Shown one piece after another: positions 7,683 to 16,092 of a stretch of 58,884 nt of DNA. Source of the stretch: Tistrella bauzanensis (GTDB taxonomy: Bacteria > Pseudomonadota > Alphaproteobacteria > Tistrellales > Tistrellaceae); assembly GCF_014636235.1 (NCBI RefSeq), contig NZ_BMDZ01000036.1, positions 1 through 58,884 of the forward strand. The letters are read 5' to 3'. The notes below the pieces were generated by a model. That model worked only from the letters and a program-made list of their open reading frames with translations, did not search any database and had not been told where the DNA came from. How positions within the stretch are numbered: the stretch's first letter is position 1; the number at the start of each line of letters is the position of its first letter. A program made the position numbers and the translations under genes.

Positions 7683-9878
7683 TCAGAAGCCGCTTTCGCG
7701 CACCAGCACCGCCGCGGCGCGCCGCCAGATGGCCACGGCGAAGCTTTCGGCCGGTGCCGCGATCCGCACCATGCCGCGCAGCATCTGCGGCTGCCCGGCC
7801 GCCGGCAGATCTGCCGTGGTGACGGGTTCCAGCCACACCCGATAGACCGCGTTGCGGGGCACCGGCCGGCGATCGGCATCGGGTTCCGATGCGATCGGGC
7901 CGCCATTCTGGCTGGCCAGAACCGGCTGGTCCAGGGTCTCGGCCGCGGTGGCCGACACCGCCCTCACCACCACCTCGATCGGGTCGCGCGCCGGATCGTC
8001 GGTCACGAAGCGCCCCCGGGCCCCCACCTCCAGTCTTGGCAGATCGGCGCCCTCGACATAGGCCTCGATCCGCGCGCCTTCGGCCGCAACGATCCGCCCC
8101 AGCACCCGGCCGGGTGACACCCACAGGCCCGGCGCCAGATCCGGCGGCGGATCGCGGAACACGCCATCGCGCGGCGCCCGCACCACCAGCCGGTCGCGCT
8201 CGGCCAGATAGCCGTCCAACTCGGCCAGCCGGGCCGCCAGCCGGCCTTCCAGCACCCCCACCTCGGCGGCGGCGGCGGCACTGGCCGCCTGGCGCTGCAA
8301 CAGGCGCTGGGTGACATCCAGTTCCAGTTGCACCATCAGGATGCGCTGGTCCAGATCGGGGTTGTCCAGGCGCACCACCGGGTCACCGGCCGCGACCATC
8401 TGGCCCGGCCGTGCCAGCACCTCGGCGATGCGCGCCGGCGCCGGCGGGTGCAGTCGCTGACTGGATGCGGCTTCCAGCACCGCCGGCATGCCGACATCGC
8501 CCCGCCACGGCACCACCGCCAGCGCCACCAGCACCGCGGCCACGCCCAGGCTGCGCAGCATCGCCCGGTTCAGGCGCATCTCATCCCTCGCTTTCCACCA
8601 TTCGCCGATCTCGCGCAGCGCCGGCATCACCAGGAACCAGGCCACCTCAACCGAGGCCAGCAGGATGCCCAGCACCTTGAAGAACAGGTGATAGACCAGC
8701 ACCGCGATGCCCAGAAACAGGAAGAAACGCCAGATCCAGGCGCCATAGGCATAGATCAGCACCGCCCGCCGGGTGCGCGGCGGCAGCAGTTCGGGCGGCT
8801 CCCGGTTCAACCCGAACAGAGTTTCGCGCAGATGCCAGCGTCCCATGGCAAAGCCACGGGTCTGCAGGTTCCGCACCCCGATCAGGTCCGACAGGATGTA
8901 ATAGCCATCGAACCGCATCAGCGGGTTCAGGTTGACCAGCAGGGTCATCAGCCACGACACCGCCGCCAGGAAGAATACCGCCGATCGCGCCGGGCCATCG
9001 GGCAGCATCGCCCACAGAATGGTCGCCAATGCGCCGATGGTCAGTTCCACCGCCATGCCGGCTGCGCCGATCACCAGCCGCTTGCGCCGGTCGGCCAGCC
9101 GCCACGCATCGCTGACATCGGTATACAGCACCGGCATCATCACCAGCAGCGCCACCCCCATGGAATGCACCCGGCAGCCGAAGCGCTTGGCGGCCAGCGC
9201 ATGGCCCATCTCGTGCAGCGCCTTGGCGATCAGCATCGCGGCACCGAACCACACCGCGCCCTCGATGGTCAGAAAGCTGGTGAAGGTGTGAACGAAGCTG
9301 TCCCACTGTCGGCCGACCAGATAGAAGGCCAGCATCATCAGGGCGATCACGCCATACAGCGCCGGCCAGGAAAACATCATCCGGCCCAGCGGCGTCAGTC
9401 GGTCCAGCCACGCATCGGGGCGGACCAGCGGCACGCGCACGAACAGGTAATTGTGCAGCATCCATGAAAACATGCCGCGTTTGGCAGCCCGCTTCTGGGC
9501 GGCATAGCTGCCGGCCATGCCCGGCTCATCCCCCGCCACCAGATTGTTGGCGATCAGGAACCGGGCCAGTTCGTCGACGTCCCGCACCTCCAGCGGCAGG
9601 CGGGTGGCGGCGGTGGCGCGTTTCACCACCCGGTCGGGCATCCCCTCGCCCCAGGCGCCGAGCAGGGCCACTGCCTCCGGCGACAGATTGAAATAGCGCC
9701 CGCGCGCCGGATCGAGGATCGTCCAGCTGGGGCCGCCATCCAGATCGGTGGGGCCGGGCAGCAATTGCAGATCCTCGCGCAGCCGCGGCACCGGCTTGGG
9801 TTCACCGCCACCGGCCCCGCCAAGACTGATCTTCGGGGCCTGCGCCGCCCCTGCCCCCTGCATCACCGGACCGGCCAT
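7683..9878 (-). CDS. PqqD-like / M50 site-2 protease / HlyD fusion protein
   Basis: A 731-residue membrane protein in three parts. Residues ~35-115 resemble a PqqD-type peptide-binding domain (WTILDPARGRYFNLSPEAV). Residues ~165-425 are a multi-pass M50 zinc protease core with HEMGH at 222-226 and NLNPLMRFDG at 316-325, which supplies the third ligand Asp. Residues ~445-731 form a transmembrane anchor plus HlyD-like lipoyl/beta-barrel adaptor with a coiled-coil segment (AAAAEVGVLEGRLAARLAEL). Such fusions occur with other HlyD genes beside giant secreted proteins. It starts 3 bp after the upstream HlyD gene, so the two are probably co-translated. Role in export, maturation or anchoring of the giant LEPR protein is inferred. 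An alternative is an unrelated metallo-adaptor for drug or peptide export. Confidence 0.8.
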   Translation of the reverse strand: MAGPVMQGAGAAQAPKISLGGAGGGEPKPVPRLREDLQLLPGPTDLDGGPSWTILDPARGRYFNLSPEAVALLGAWGEGMPDRVVKRATAATRLPLEVRDVDELARFLIANNLVAGDEPGMAGSYAAQKRAAKRGMFSWMLHNYLFVRVPLVRPDAWLDRLTPLGRMMFSWPALYGVIALMMLAFYLVGRQWDSFVHTFTSFLTIEGAVWFGAAMLIAKALHEMGHALAAKRFGCRVHSMGVALLVMMPVLYTDVSDAWRLADRRKRLVIGAAGMAVELTIGALATILWAMLPDGPARSAVFFLAAVSWLMTLLVNLNPLMRFDGYYILSDLIGVRNLQTRGFAMGRWHLRETLFGLNREPPELLPPRTRRAVLIYAYGAWIWRFFLFLGIAVLVYHLFFKVLGILLASVEVAWFLVMPALREIGEWWKARDEMRLNRAMLRSLGVAAVLVALAVVPWRGDVGMPAVLEAASSQRLHPPAPARIAEVLARPGQMVAAGDPVVRLDNPDLDQRILMVQLELDVTQRLLQRQAASAAAAAEVGVLEGRLAARLAELDGYLAERDRLVVRAPRDGVFRDPPPDLAPGLWVSPGRVLGRIVAAEGARIEAYVEGADLPRLEVGARGRFVTDDPARDPIEVVVRAVSATAAETLDQPVLASQNGGPIASEPDADRRPVPRNAVYRVWLEPVTTADLPAAGQPQMLRGMVRIAAPAESFAVAIWRRAAAVLVRESGF

Positions 9879-9881
9879 GGC

Positions 9882-11543
9882 TTAGTACCCGACCTTCTGG
9901 CGCAGGGCCGCCAATGGCCGGCGGAACAGATAGAAGGCCAGCGGCACATCGGCGCCATAGATCTTGGCGGTGCCGCGCAGGCCCACCCGCGGGATCGGGC
10001 TGCCATCGGCCAGCGCCGCCTTCAGGTCATAGGCCAGCACACCCGATGGCGTCTGTTCGGCCATATAGCTCTGCCGGCTCAACCGTCCTTCAACCGCCTC
10101 AAGCGGCCGCGCGTCCAGGAACAACTGCACGCGGGCATCGGGCTCCAGGCGGATCGCCTCGCCCACCGGCAGCTCGATGCGGATCTCGGCCTGATCGGGG
10201 TTGGCGATGGTCATGATCCGCTGGCCGGTCTGGACCGGCCGCCCGGTCCAGTCGTCGGCACGGGTGAACAGCACCAGCCCCGGCCGCTCGGCCGCCACCA
10301 CCACCCGGTCCAGCCGCGACTGGGCGTAATCCAGCTCGGCCGCCTTCAGCCGGGCGCGAGCCTCCAGCAGCGCGATCTGCGCGCCGGCATCGCGGTCGTT
10401 GAACGCGCCCTGGCGCGCCCGGCGCAACTCCGCCTCGGCGATTTCCAGCGTGCGGCGCGCCACCGCCACTTCGGCCCGCAGATTGGTGTCGTCCAGCCGC
10501 AGCAGCACATCGCCGGCCTCGACCCGCTGGTTGGGCTCCACGATGATGTCGGCGATCACCCCGTCCAGCGGCGAGGCCACCGTGGCCGGGTCGCGTGCCG
10601 ACACTTCCGCCGGCGCCAGAACCGTCTGCGGCACCGGAATGAAGCCGGCGGCAACCGCCGCCGCCAGCAGCGCCAGCACGAACCAGCGCGGTCGCGGCAG
10701 CCGCCGTCGGCCGGCGCCACGCCCGGCCAATGCCAGCCAGGCATGGGCATAGGCATCGGTCAACTGGCCGGCCAGCACCTGATCGGCCGGGCCGAAGGCC
10801 TGATCGCGCGCCAGCCACAGCCAGCCGCGCACATGGCCCTGGCGGTCTGCCAGCGGGCACAGCAGGGCCGTGGGGGCCGCAAAATCGGGCCAGGCCCGCG
10901 CCAGATCATCCGGCAGGTCGGCCGGGCCGATCACCTGCGGCTTCAGACGGTCATCGGCGGGGTTGCCGGCGGCAGCGGGTGCCCCCGGTGCCGCCGCGGC
11001 GGCTGTCATCGGCGCGGTGGGCGTCAGCCGCTGACCGGCGCGATGGCGGTCGCGATGCGCGGCGCCCAGATGTGCCAGCACCCGTTCGATCCAGGTGACG
11101 TAAGGGGCGGTGCGCTCCACCCCCGGCACGTCCGACAGGGCCACCGGCCGGGGGCGGTTCCAGCCCTCGGCCAGCACCGCCTGACGATAGGGTAGCAGCC
11201 GCCTTGTGTCGTTGACGATCACATAGCGCAGAGCCTGAATGTCGGGCGCCCGACGGGCGGAGCGTTCAAGCGCCAGCATGATCGAGAACAGGATCGCCGA
11301 CCGCCCGCGCGCCGCGGCATCACCGCTACCGGCGCTGCCGGTATTGGCACCACCGCCGCCACCGGCCCCGCCGGCGGCAGCCAGTGCCGTAGCGATCCGT
11401 GGCGGCAGCTTGCCGGCGGCCATGGCGCCGGCCACGGTCGACGCGGCGGCGGCAGGCCCTGCGGCCGACCCTGCGGCCGACCCTGTGGCGGGGGCCGCGG
11501 CCGGGCCGCCGGCTGGCGTCGGCCGCACCGGTTCCACGCTCAT
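9882..11543 (-). CDS. HlyD-family adaptor with GAF-like N-terminus
   Basis: A 553-residue protein. The first ~75 residues are low-complexity Ala/Gly/Pro with a GSAAGSAAGPAA repeat (12-bp DNA repeat near 11457-11480). Residues ~80-280 look like a cytoplasmic GAF-type sensor domain (ALLCPLADRQGHVRGWLWLA). A transmembrane helix (WFVLALLAAAVAAGFIPV, about 288-308) precedes a HlyD region: lipoyl half (ASPLDGVIADIIVEPNQRVE), hairpin helices and a beta-barrel part (PVGEAIRLEPDARVQLFLD). The ATG at 11543 overlaps the stop of the upstream adaptor, implying translational coupling. The arrangement suggests an inner-membrane adaptor with a sensory cytoplasmic part, but the signal is unknown. Confidence 0.78.
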   Translation of the reverse strand: MSVEPVRPTPAGGPAAAPATGSAAGSAAGPAAAASTVAGAMAAGKLPPRIATALAAAGGAGGGGGANTGSAGSGDAAARGRSAILFSIMLALERSARRAPDIQALRYVIVNDTRRLLPYRQAVLAEGWNRPRPVALSDVPGVERTAPYVTWIERVLAHLGAAHRDRHRAGQRLTPTAPMTAAAAAPGAPAAAGNPADDRLKPQVIGPADLPDDLARAWPDFAAPTALLCPLADRQGHVRGWLWLARDQAFGPADQVLAGQLTDAYAHAWLALAGRGAGRRRLPRPRWFVLALLAAAVAAGFIPVPQTVLAPAEVSARDPATVASPLDGVIADIIVEPNQRVEAGDVLLRLDDTNLRAEVAVARRTLEIAEAELRRARQGAFNDRDAGAQIALLEARARLKAAELDYAQSRLDRVVVAAERPGLVLFTRADDWTGRPVQTGQRIMTIANPDQAEIRIELPVGEAIRLEPDARVQLFLDARPLEAVEGRLSRQSYMAEQTPSGVLAYDLKAALADGSPIPRVGLRGTAKIYGADVPLAFYLFRRPLAALRQKVGY

Positions 11544-12496
11544 TGCGCGCTGCCTTCAACTGGCCGCGGCTTGGGCTGCGGCACCGGTTCACCGACAACC
11601 GCCGGGTCGGCGGACCGGTTGGCAGGGTCGCGCAGGGCAGCCGGGAAGCGGGCGGTGCCGCTCATGCCCGCCAGCAGGTCGCGGCCGCCCTCCTCGATCG
11701 ATGCCAGCACCGCCACGGTCTGCGACACCTGATCGACCCGGGCGCCAACCGCCGTCACCGTCGCCTGAACGGTGCCGCCGGTCTCGTCGACGTCGAAACT
11801 GAAGCGCTGGCCCGGCTGCAACCAGGCCAGCCAGTTGGATGGCACGATCAGCCGCAGCCGCGGTGCCCCGTCGGAGACGATCGCCAGCAGGTCGTCGCCG
11901 GCGGCGACGCCTTCAGCCGGCTGCGCCAGTCGCGCCACCACCCGACCGGCATAAGGAGCGCTGATCCGGCACCGCTCCACCGTCGCCGAATGCAGGCGGA
12001 TCGCGGCCGACGCCTCGGCCAGCCGTGCCTCGGCCAGTTGGACCTCCAGCTGGCCGATCGATTGCAGCCGCGCCAGACTGCGGGCATTGTCCAGTTCGGC
12101 CTTGGCGCCGGCCGATTGCGCGCGGGCCTGGGCCAGTTGGGCTTCATACAGCGTGCAGTCGAACCGCACCAGAAGCGCGCCCTTGGCGAAGGACGCGCCC
12201 TCGGTGACCGAGATATCGGTGATGCGGCCGGCAATCTCGGCCGAAATCACCGCTTCGGCCGCCGGTTCCAGAACGCCGCGGGCGGTATCCGGGCTGGCCC
12301 CAGCCTGGTTGGCTCCAGCCTGGTTGGCTCCGGCCTGGTTGGCGTCGTCGCGCCGGCCAGCGGTGCCCGCCACGGCACCGTCCTGCCCCTGTGCCGACAG
12401 GATCGGGGGCAACGCCGCCTGCGCCAGCACCGGGACCGGCGACATCAGGGCACCAAGACAGCCGGCCATCATACCGGTCATCGTCAGCCGTCGCAT
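11540..12496 (-). CDS. Periplasmic adaptor (HlyD/RND-MFP type)
   Basis: From the ATG at 12496 the protein begins with a signal peptide (MTGMMAGCLGALMSPVPVLAQA). An upstream in-frame GTG at 12547 is possible but would bury the signal. A short NQAGA x3 repeat precedes the lipoyl half (EPAAEAVISAEIAGRITDIS), a helical hairpin (AQLAQARAQSAGAKAELDNA), the second lipoyl half (CRISAPYAGRVV) and a beta-barrel. It is the first gene of a three-gene operon, all HlyD-like, with no RND pump or ABC exporter next to them. This absence makes the operon unusual: the M50 fusion at the end supplies the only large membrane domain. Confidence 0.82.
   Translation of the reverse strand: MRRLTMTGMMAGCLGALMSPVPVLAQAALPPILSAQGQDGAVAGTAGRRDDANQAGANQAGANQAGASPDTARGVLEPAAEAVISAEIAGRITDISVTEGASFAKGALLVRFDCTLYEAQLAQARAQSAGAKAELDNARSLARLQSIGQLEVQLAEARLAEASAAIRLHSATVERCRISAPYAGRVVARLAQPAEGVAAGDDLLAIVSDGAPRLRLIVPSNWLAWLQPGQRFSFDVDETGGTVQATVTAVGARVDQVSQTVAVLASIEEGGRDLLAGMSGTARFPAALRDPANRSADPAVVGEPVPQPKPRPVEGSAQ
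12301..12345. repeat. 3 x 15-bp in-frame tandem repeat
   Basis: Units begin at 12301, 12316 and 12331; the first two are identical (CAGCCTGGTTGGCTC) and the third differs at three bases. They encode NQAGA repeats in the adaptor's N-terminal linker. Confidence 0.9.
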
Positions 12497-12625
12497 CCAC
12501 ACGCCGCCGGCCGGCCGCTCTCCGCCTCTGTTCTTCACGTCCCGCACCCGTCGTCCCCCGTCAGCCCGTTCCGCGCAAGGTTAACGCGTTTTCCATACGT
12601 GCACGTTGAAATTCATGAGCCATGC

Positions 12626-13564
12626 TCACCGCGCCGGCACCTGCTTGCGACCCGCCATATGGGTCAGATAGGCCACCACCTGATCGATCTCGGCATCGGT
12701 CAGATCCTCGGGCGAAAACCCCAGCATCTGCGCAGCCCCCCAGCTGCGCACCGATTTCGGGTCGCGGATCAGCATCTTCAGCGCCGGGGCTTGCAGGTAT
12801 TCGGTGGGGTTCATCGGCAGGTTCAGGTCGGGGCCGACCGCCGCCGGCCCGGCACCATTGATGGTGTGGCAGGCAGCGCACTGCACGGCGAACTGTTGTT
12901 CCCCGGCCCGCGCCGGATCGTCGGCCGGCAGTGCGGCATCGACCCGCATCGCCGGGAAGCGCTCCAGCAGCGGCACCGTGGCCGTGAACCGCGCCACCTG
13001 ATAGGGCCACTGCTCGGCGCTGACGCCCCCCGCCTGCGGGTTCAGCCACACCATATAGAACGGGCCGGCATCGGCATCCTTGCCCGGCAGGTTCGGCCAG
13101 GGCGCATCGCCCGGCTCGATGGCCAGGAAGGCGCGGGCACGGTCGGGGCGCGACTCCAGCAGCAGCGCCGCCGGCAGTTGGGCCACGAAACCGTCCAGCG
13201 CCGCCACCTCCAGATGATCATCGGGCTTCAGGCCCATATCGGTCATCAGCGCCGCCATCGGCACCGCCTGATAGCGCATCGCCCGGCCATAGGCGACGTC
13301 GTCGGGGATATCGACCGTGGTCAGGTCGCCGCGCGCAAGCAGGGCCGTCCGGTCCAGCGTCGCCGCCTGACCGTGGACCGCAAAGGCCACCGCCGGCATC
13401 TCGGCGGCGGCAGCCGGCCGGGCCGCCGCCGCCATCATCACCGGTGTCGTCGCAAGCAGGGCGGCCAGCAGGGCCGCGGCACCGGTCCTCATCATGGTAC
13501 CGGTCCTCATCATAGTGCAGGCCCTCATCATAGTGCAGGCCCGCATCGTCTTCGTCTTCGTCAT
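12626..13564 (-). CDS. Cytochrome c with N-terminal sulfite-oxidase-like domain
   Basis: A 312-residue exported protein. A signal region (GAAALLAALLATTPVMMAAAA) follows an N-terminal stretch made of repeated MRACTM / MRTGTM units. Residues ~55-190 resemble the molybdopterin oxidoreductase (SUOX) fold without the cofactor Cys region (WPYQVARFTATVP). The C-terminal ~90 residues are a class I cytochrome c: heme motif CAACH, with a possible axial Met in AAQMLGFSPEDLTD. I chose ATG 13564 because GAGG lies 11 nt upstream; a GTG at 13573 is too close to it. Predicted periplasmic electron carrier; substrate unknown. It is transcribed toward the HlyD operon 78 bp away and may or may not belong to it. 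Confidence 0.7.
   Translation of the reverse strand: MTKTKTMRACTMMRACTMMRTGTMMRTGAAALLAALLATTPVMMAAAARPAAAAEMPAVAFAVHGQAATLDRTALLARGDLTTVDIPDDVAYGRAMRYQAVPMAALMTDMGLKPDDHLEVAALDGFVAQLPAALLLESRPDRARAFLAIEPGDAPWPNLPGKDADAGPFYMVWLNPQAGGVSAEQWPYQVARFTATVPLLERFPAMRVDAALPADDPARAGEQQFAVQCAACHTINGAGPAAVGPDLNLPMNPTEYLQAPALKMLIRDPKSVRSWGAAQMLGFSPEDLTDAEIDQVVAYLTHMAGRKQVPAR
13484..13537. repeat. 3 x 18-bp in-frame tandem repeat
   Basis: Units at 13484-13501, 13502-13519 and 13520-13537 share GGTCCTCATCAT or GGCCCTCATCAT. They encode the Met/Arg/Thr-rich repeat at the start of the cytochrome c fusion and duplicate in-frame ATG codons, so the true start is hard to fix. Confidence 0.85.
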
Positions 13565-13714
13565 CTCGACCACGCCTCACAACCCGCTCCGGCCATCAGT
13601 GATCAGCGACCGGTTAACCAGAGGATGCCCGATGTTCCCGCCCGTTGCGCGGCCTTTCCCGCCGCGGCGTAAACATCGGTCGACGCTGGCCGGTCATCGG
13701 CGCCGTGCGGCTTT

Positions 13715-13736
13715 ATTCGATGGCATGGCGTCGAAT
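13715..13736. promoter_or_regulatory. Inverted repeat, candidate operator
   Basis: ATTCGA-N10-TCGAAT lies in the 260-bp gap between the cytochrome c gene (minus) and the DMT exporter gene (plus). It could be a regulator site for either; evidence is symmetry only. Confidence 0.25.
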
Positions 13737-13887
13737 GGCTATACCTTCAGGCTCTTCCTCGGCAAGCTGACGATCGTCCTCCTCCGCGGGGCGGCAGCCC
13801 CGGAGCCGCTCGCGATGCCTCCCGCCCGATCGGTTCCCTCTGATGATCCCTCCCCCCACCGTCATACCGCCGCCACCATCGCCGGGC

Positions 13888-14763
13888 ATGGCAAACCCCG
13901 CCTTCGACCGGCTGAAGGGCATCGGTCTGATGATCATGGCGGTCGGCATGTTCGTCGCCATGGACAGTATCGCCAAGATTCTGGCCGACACCCAGCCGAT
14001 CCCGCAGCTGGTCTGGGCGCGCTATGGCTTTCATCTGTTGTGGATGCTGCCGCTGATCCCGGTCTTCGGGCTGCGCCGGATGGTCACCACCCGGGTGCCG
14101 GTGCGCCAGCTGGCGCGTTCCGCCCTGCTGATCACCTCGACCGCCTTCGCCTATATGGCCGTGCACCGGCTGCCGCTGACCCAGGTCTATGCGGTCAATT
14201 TCACCGCACCGCTGATGGTGACGATCATGTCCGGCCCGCTTCTGGGCGAGGCGATCGGCCGGCGCCGCTGGTTCGCGGTGCTGCTGGGGTTGAGCGGCGC
14301 GCTGATCGCGGTCAGGCCCGATCCGACCAATCTGGACCCCGGCATCGTCTTCGCCTTCACCATGGCGCTCAGCTTCGCGGTCTATCAGATTCTCACCCGC
14401 CAGATCGCGCCCTATGACGGTCCGCTGGTCGGGCTGTTCTATTCGGCGCTGTTCGGTTTCGCCCTGTCATCGCTGGTGGTGCCGTTCTACTGGGTGCCGG
14501 TCGACGCGCGGACCTGGGTGATGATGGCCATGCTGGGCCTGTTCGGGGCGCTGGGCCATCTGGCGCTGATCACGGCCCTGAGGCTCGCCCCCGCCTCGCT
14601 GATCTCCCCCTTCACCTACACCCAGTTGCTGTGGGCGACCGCGGTCGGCTTCATCATCTTCGGCCATCTGCCCGACCAGTTGACCCTGATCGGCGCCGCG
14701 ATCGTCGTGGCGGCGGGGCTGTATCTCGCCTTCGGGGAACGGCTGCGCCTCCGCCGGCGTTGA
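13888..14763 (+). CDS. DMT/EamA family transporter
   Basis: About 291 residues with ten hydrophobic segments in two EamA repeats, including MIMAVGMFVAMDSIAKIL at the start and ALGHLALITALRLAPASLISPFTY in the second half, a typical EamA signature. Members export metabolites or amino-acid-related compounds across the inner membrane; the substrate cannot be read here. I chose ATG 13888 because it directly precedes the first membrane segment; an in-frame ATG at 13843 would add a Pro-rich 15-residue tail. The M20 peptidase gene follows 42 bp downstream, so the two may be co-transcribed. Confidence 0.85.
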   Translation: MANPAFDRLKGIGLMIMAVGMFVAMDSIAKILADTQPIPQLVWARYGFHLLWMLPLIPVFGLRRMVTTRVPVRQLARSALLITSTAFAYMAVHRLPLTQVYAVNFTAPLMVTIMSGPLLGEAIGRRRWFAVLLGLSGALIAVRPDPTNLDPGIVFAFTMALSFAVYQILTRQIAPYDGPLVGLFYSALFGFALSSLVVPFYWVPVDARTWVMMAMLGLFGALGHLALITALRLAPASLISPFTYTQLLWATAVGFIIFGHLPDQLTLIGAAIVVAAGLYLAFGERLRLRRR

Positions 14764-14805
14764 CACCGGACAGCACGCCCCGCCCCGTCCACAGGAGATG
14801 ATCCC

Positions 14806-16089
14806 GTGACCGTCCTCGACACCCCGCTTGCCACCCGGATTATCGAACAGATCGACCGTAACCAGGAAACCGCGGTCGACTTTCTGTCCGCTCTGGTCAG
14901 GACACCGTCCGACAATCCGCCCGGCGACTGCGCGGCGATCGCCGAAGTCACGGCGGGTTGGCTTGAGACATTGGGCTTCGTCGTCGAGCGCCATCCGGTA
15001 CCTGAAGACCGGTTGCCGTCATCCAACATGATCGCGGCCACGAACCTGATCGTGCGCCAGCAGTTCGGCCCCGGCCCCACCATCGCCCTGAACGCCCATG
15101 GCGATGTGGTGCCGCCGGGCGATGGCTGGTCGTCCGATCCCTATGCGGCCGAGATCCGGGATGGCTGGATGTATGGCCGCGGCGCCGCGGTCTCGAAATC
15201 GGATATCGCCACCTATGCCATGGCCTTGCGCGCGCTGAAGGAAACCGCCGCCAAGCTTGGCGGCACAGTGGAGCTGCACATCACCTGGGACGAAGAGACC
15301 GGCGGCATGGCGGGGCCCGGATGGATTCTGGAAGACGGCCTCAGCACGCCGGATCTCGCGATCTGCCCCGGGTTTTCCTATGCCGTCACCACCGCCCATA
15401 ACGGCTGCCTGCACCTGGACGTGACGGTGACCGGCCGTGCCGCCCATGCCGCACAGCCCGATAGCGGCCACGACGCCATTCACGGGGCGGTGCAGATCAT
15501 GCAGGCGCTCTATGCCTATCGCGAAACCCTGGCCCATCGCGCCCCCCTGGCCCATCGCGAAACCATGGCCGGGCGGACATCGCCTCTGGCCGGTATCGGG
15601 CATCCGACACTGGTGGTGGGCACGGTCTCGGGCGGCACCAACACCAATGTCGTCGCCGGCCATGCCCGCTTCTGCATCGACCGCCGGATCACGCCCGAGG
15701 AAGACACAGCCCGGGTCGAGTCCGAATTGACGGCGGTGATCGACGCGGCAACCGCCGGGCTTAAGGGCATCTCGGTGGACTGCCGGCGTATCCTGCTGGC
15801 CCGGCCGCTGACGCCCACGGCCAAAGCGGCGGATCTGGCGGCGGTGATCCGCGCCGTCGCCAGCCGGATCATGGGCGAGGACATCGGCGAGACCGCGGCA
15901 CCGATCTATACCGATAGCAGGCATTACGCCGAAGCCGGCGTGCCGGTGGTGATGTATGGCGCGGGCCCACGCAGCATTCTGGAGGCCAACGGCCATCGCG
16001 CCGACGAGCGTGTGGCGCTGGACGATCTGAACAAGGCGACAAAAGTCATCGCGCTGGCCCTGGTCGACCTGCTTCCCTCCAGAACCTGA
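14806..16089 (+). CDS. M20-family metallopeptidase, atypical metal site
   Basis: A 427-residue ArgE/DapE-like hydrolase starting with GTG at 14806 (AGGAG 8 nt upstream). The catalytic fold is clear: NAHGDVV (His98, Asp100), WDEETGG (Glu163/164), the dimerisation-domain His in GRAAHAAQP (214) and ANGHRADERV near the end. Two expected metal-ligand motifs differ. The usual GRGAxDxKG is YGRGAAVSKSD (124-133), and the usual GEPT segment is CPGF (187-190). It also has a short repeat, ETLAHR/APLAHR/ETMAGR, after residue 235. It likely cleaves an N-acyl or peptide amide bond in the cytoplasm, perhaps of a compound handled by the upstream DMT transporter. Confidence 0.85.
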   Translation: MTVLDTPLATRIIEQIDRNQETAVDFLSALVRTPSDNPPGDCAAIAEVTAGWLETLGFVVERHPVPEDRLPSSNMIAATNLIVRQQFGPGPTIALNAHGDVVPPGDGWSSDPYAAEIRDGWMYGRGAAVSKSDIATYAMALRALKETAAKLGGTVELHITWDEETGGMAGPGWILEDGLSTPDLAICPGFSYAVTTAHNGCLHLDVTVTGRAAHAAQPDSGHDAIHGAVQIMQALYAYRETLAHRAPLAHRETMAGRTSPLAGIGHPTLVVGTVSGGTNTNVVAGHARFCIDRRITPEEDTARVESELTAVIDAATAGLKGISVDCRRILLARPLTPTAKAADLAAVIRAVASRIMGEDIGETAAPIYTDSRHYAEAGVPVVMYGAGPRSILEANGHRADERVALDDLNKATKVIALALVDLLPSRT

Positions 16090-16092
16090 CGC

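Noticed and set aside
11399-13672. Very long plus-strand ORF opposite the HlyD operon
   Set aside because: It is the antisense shadow of real minus-strand genes: composition is Arg/His/Gln-rich with no domain, and its start lies inside another gene.
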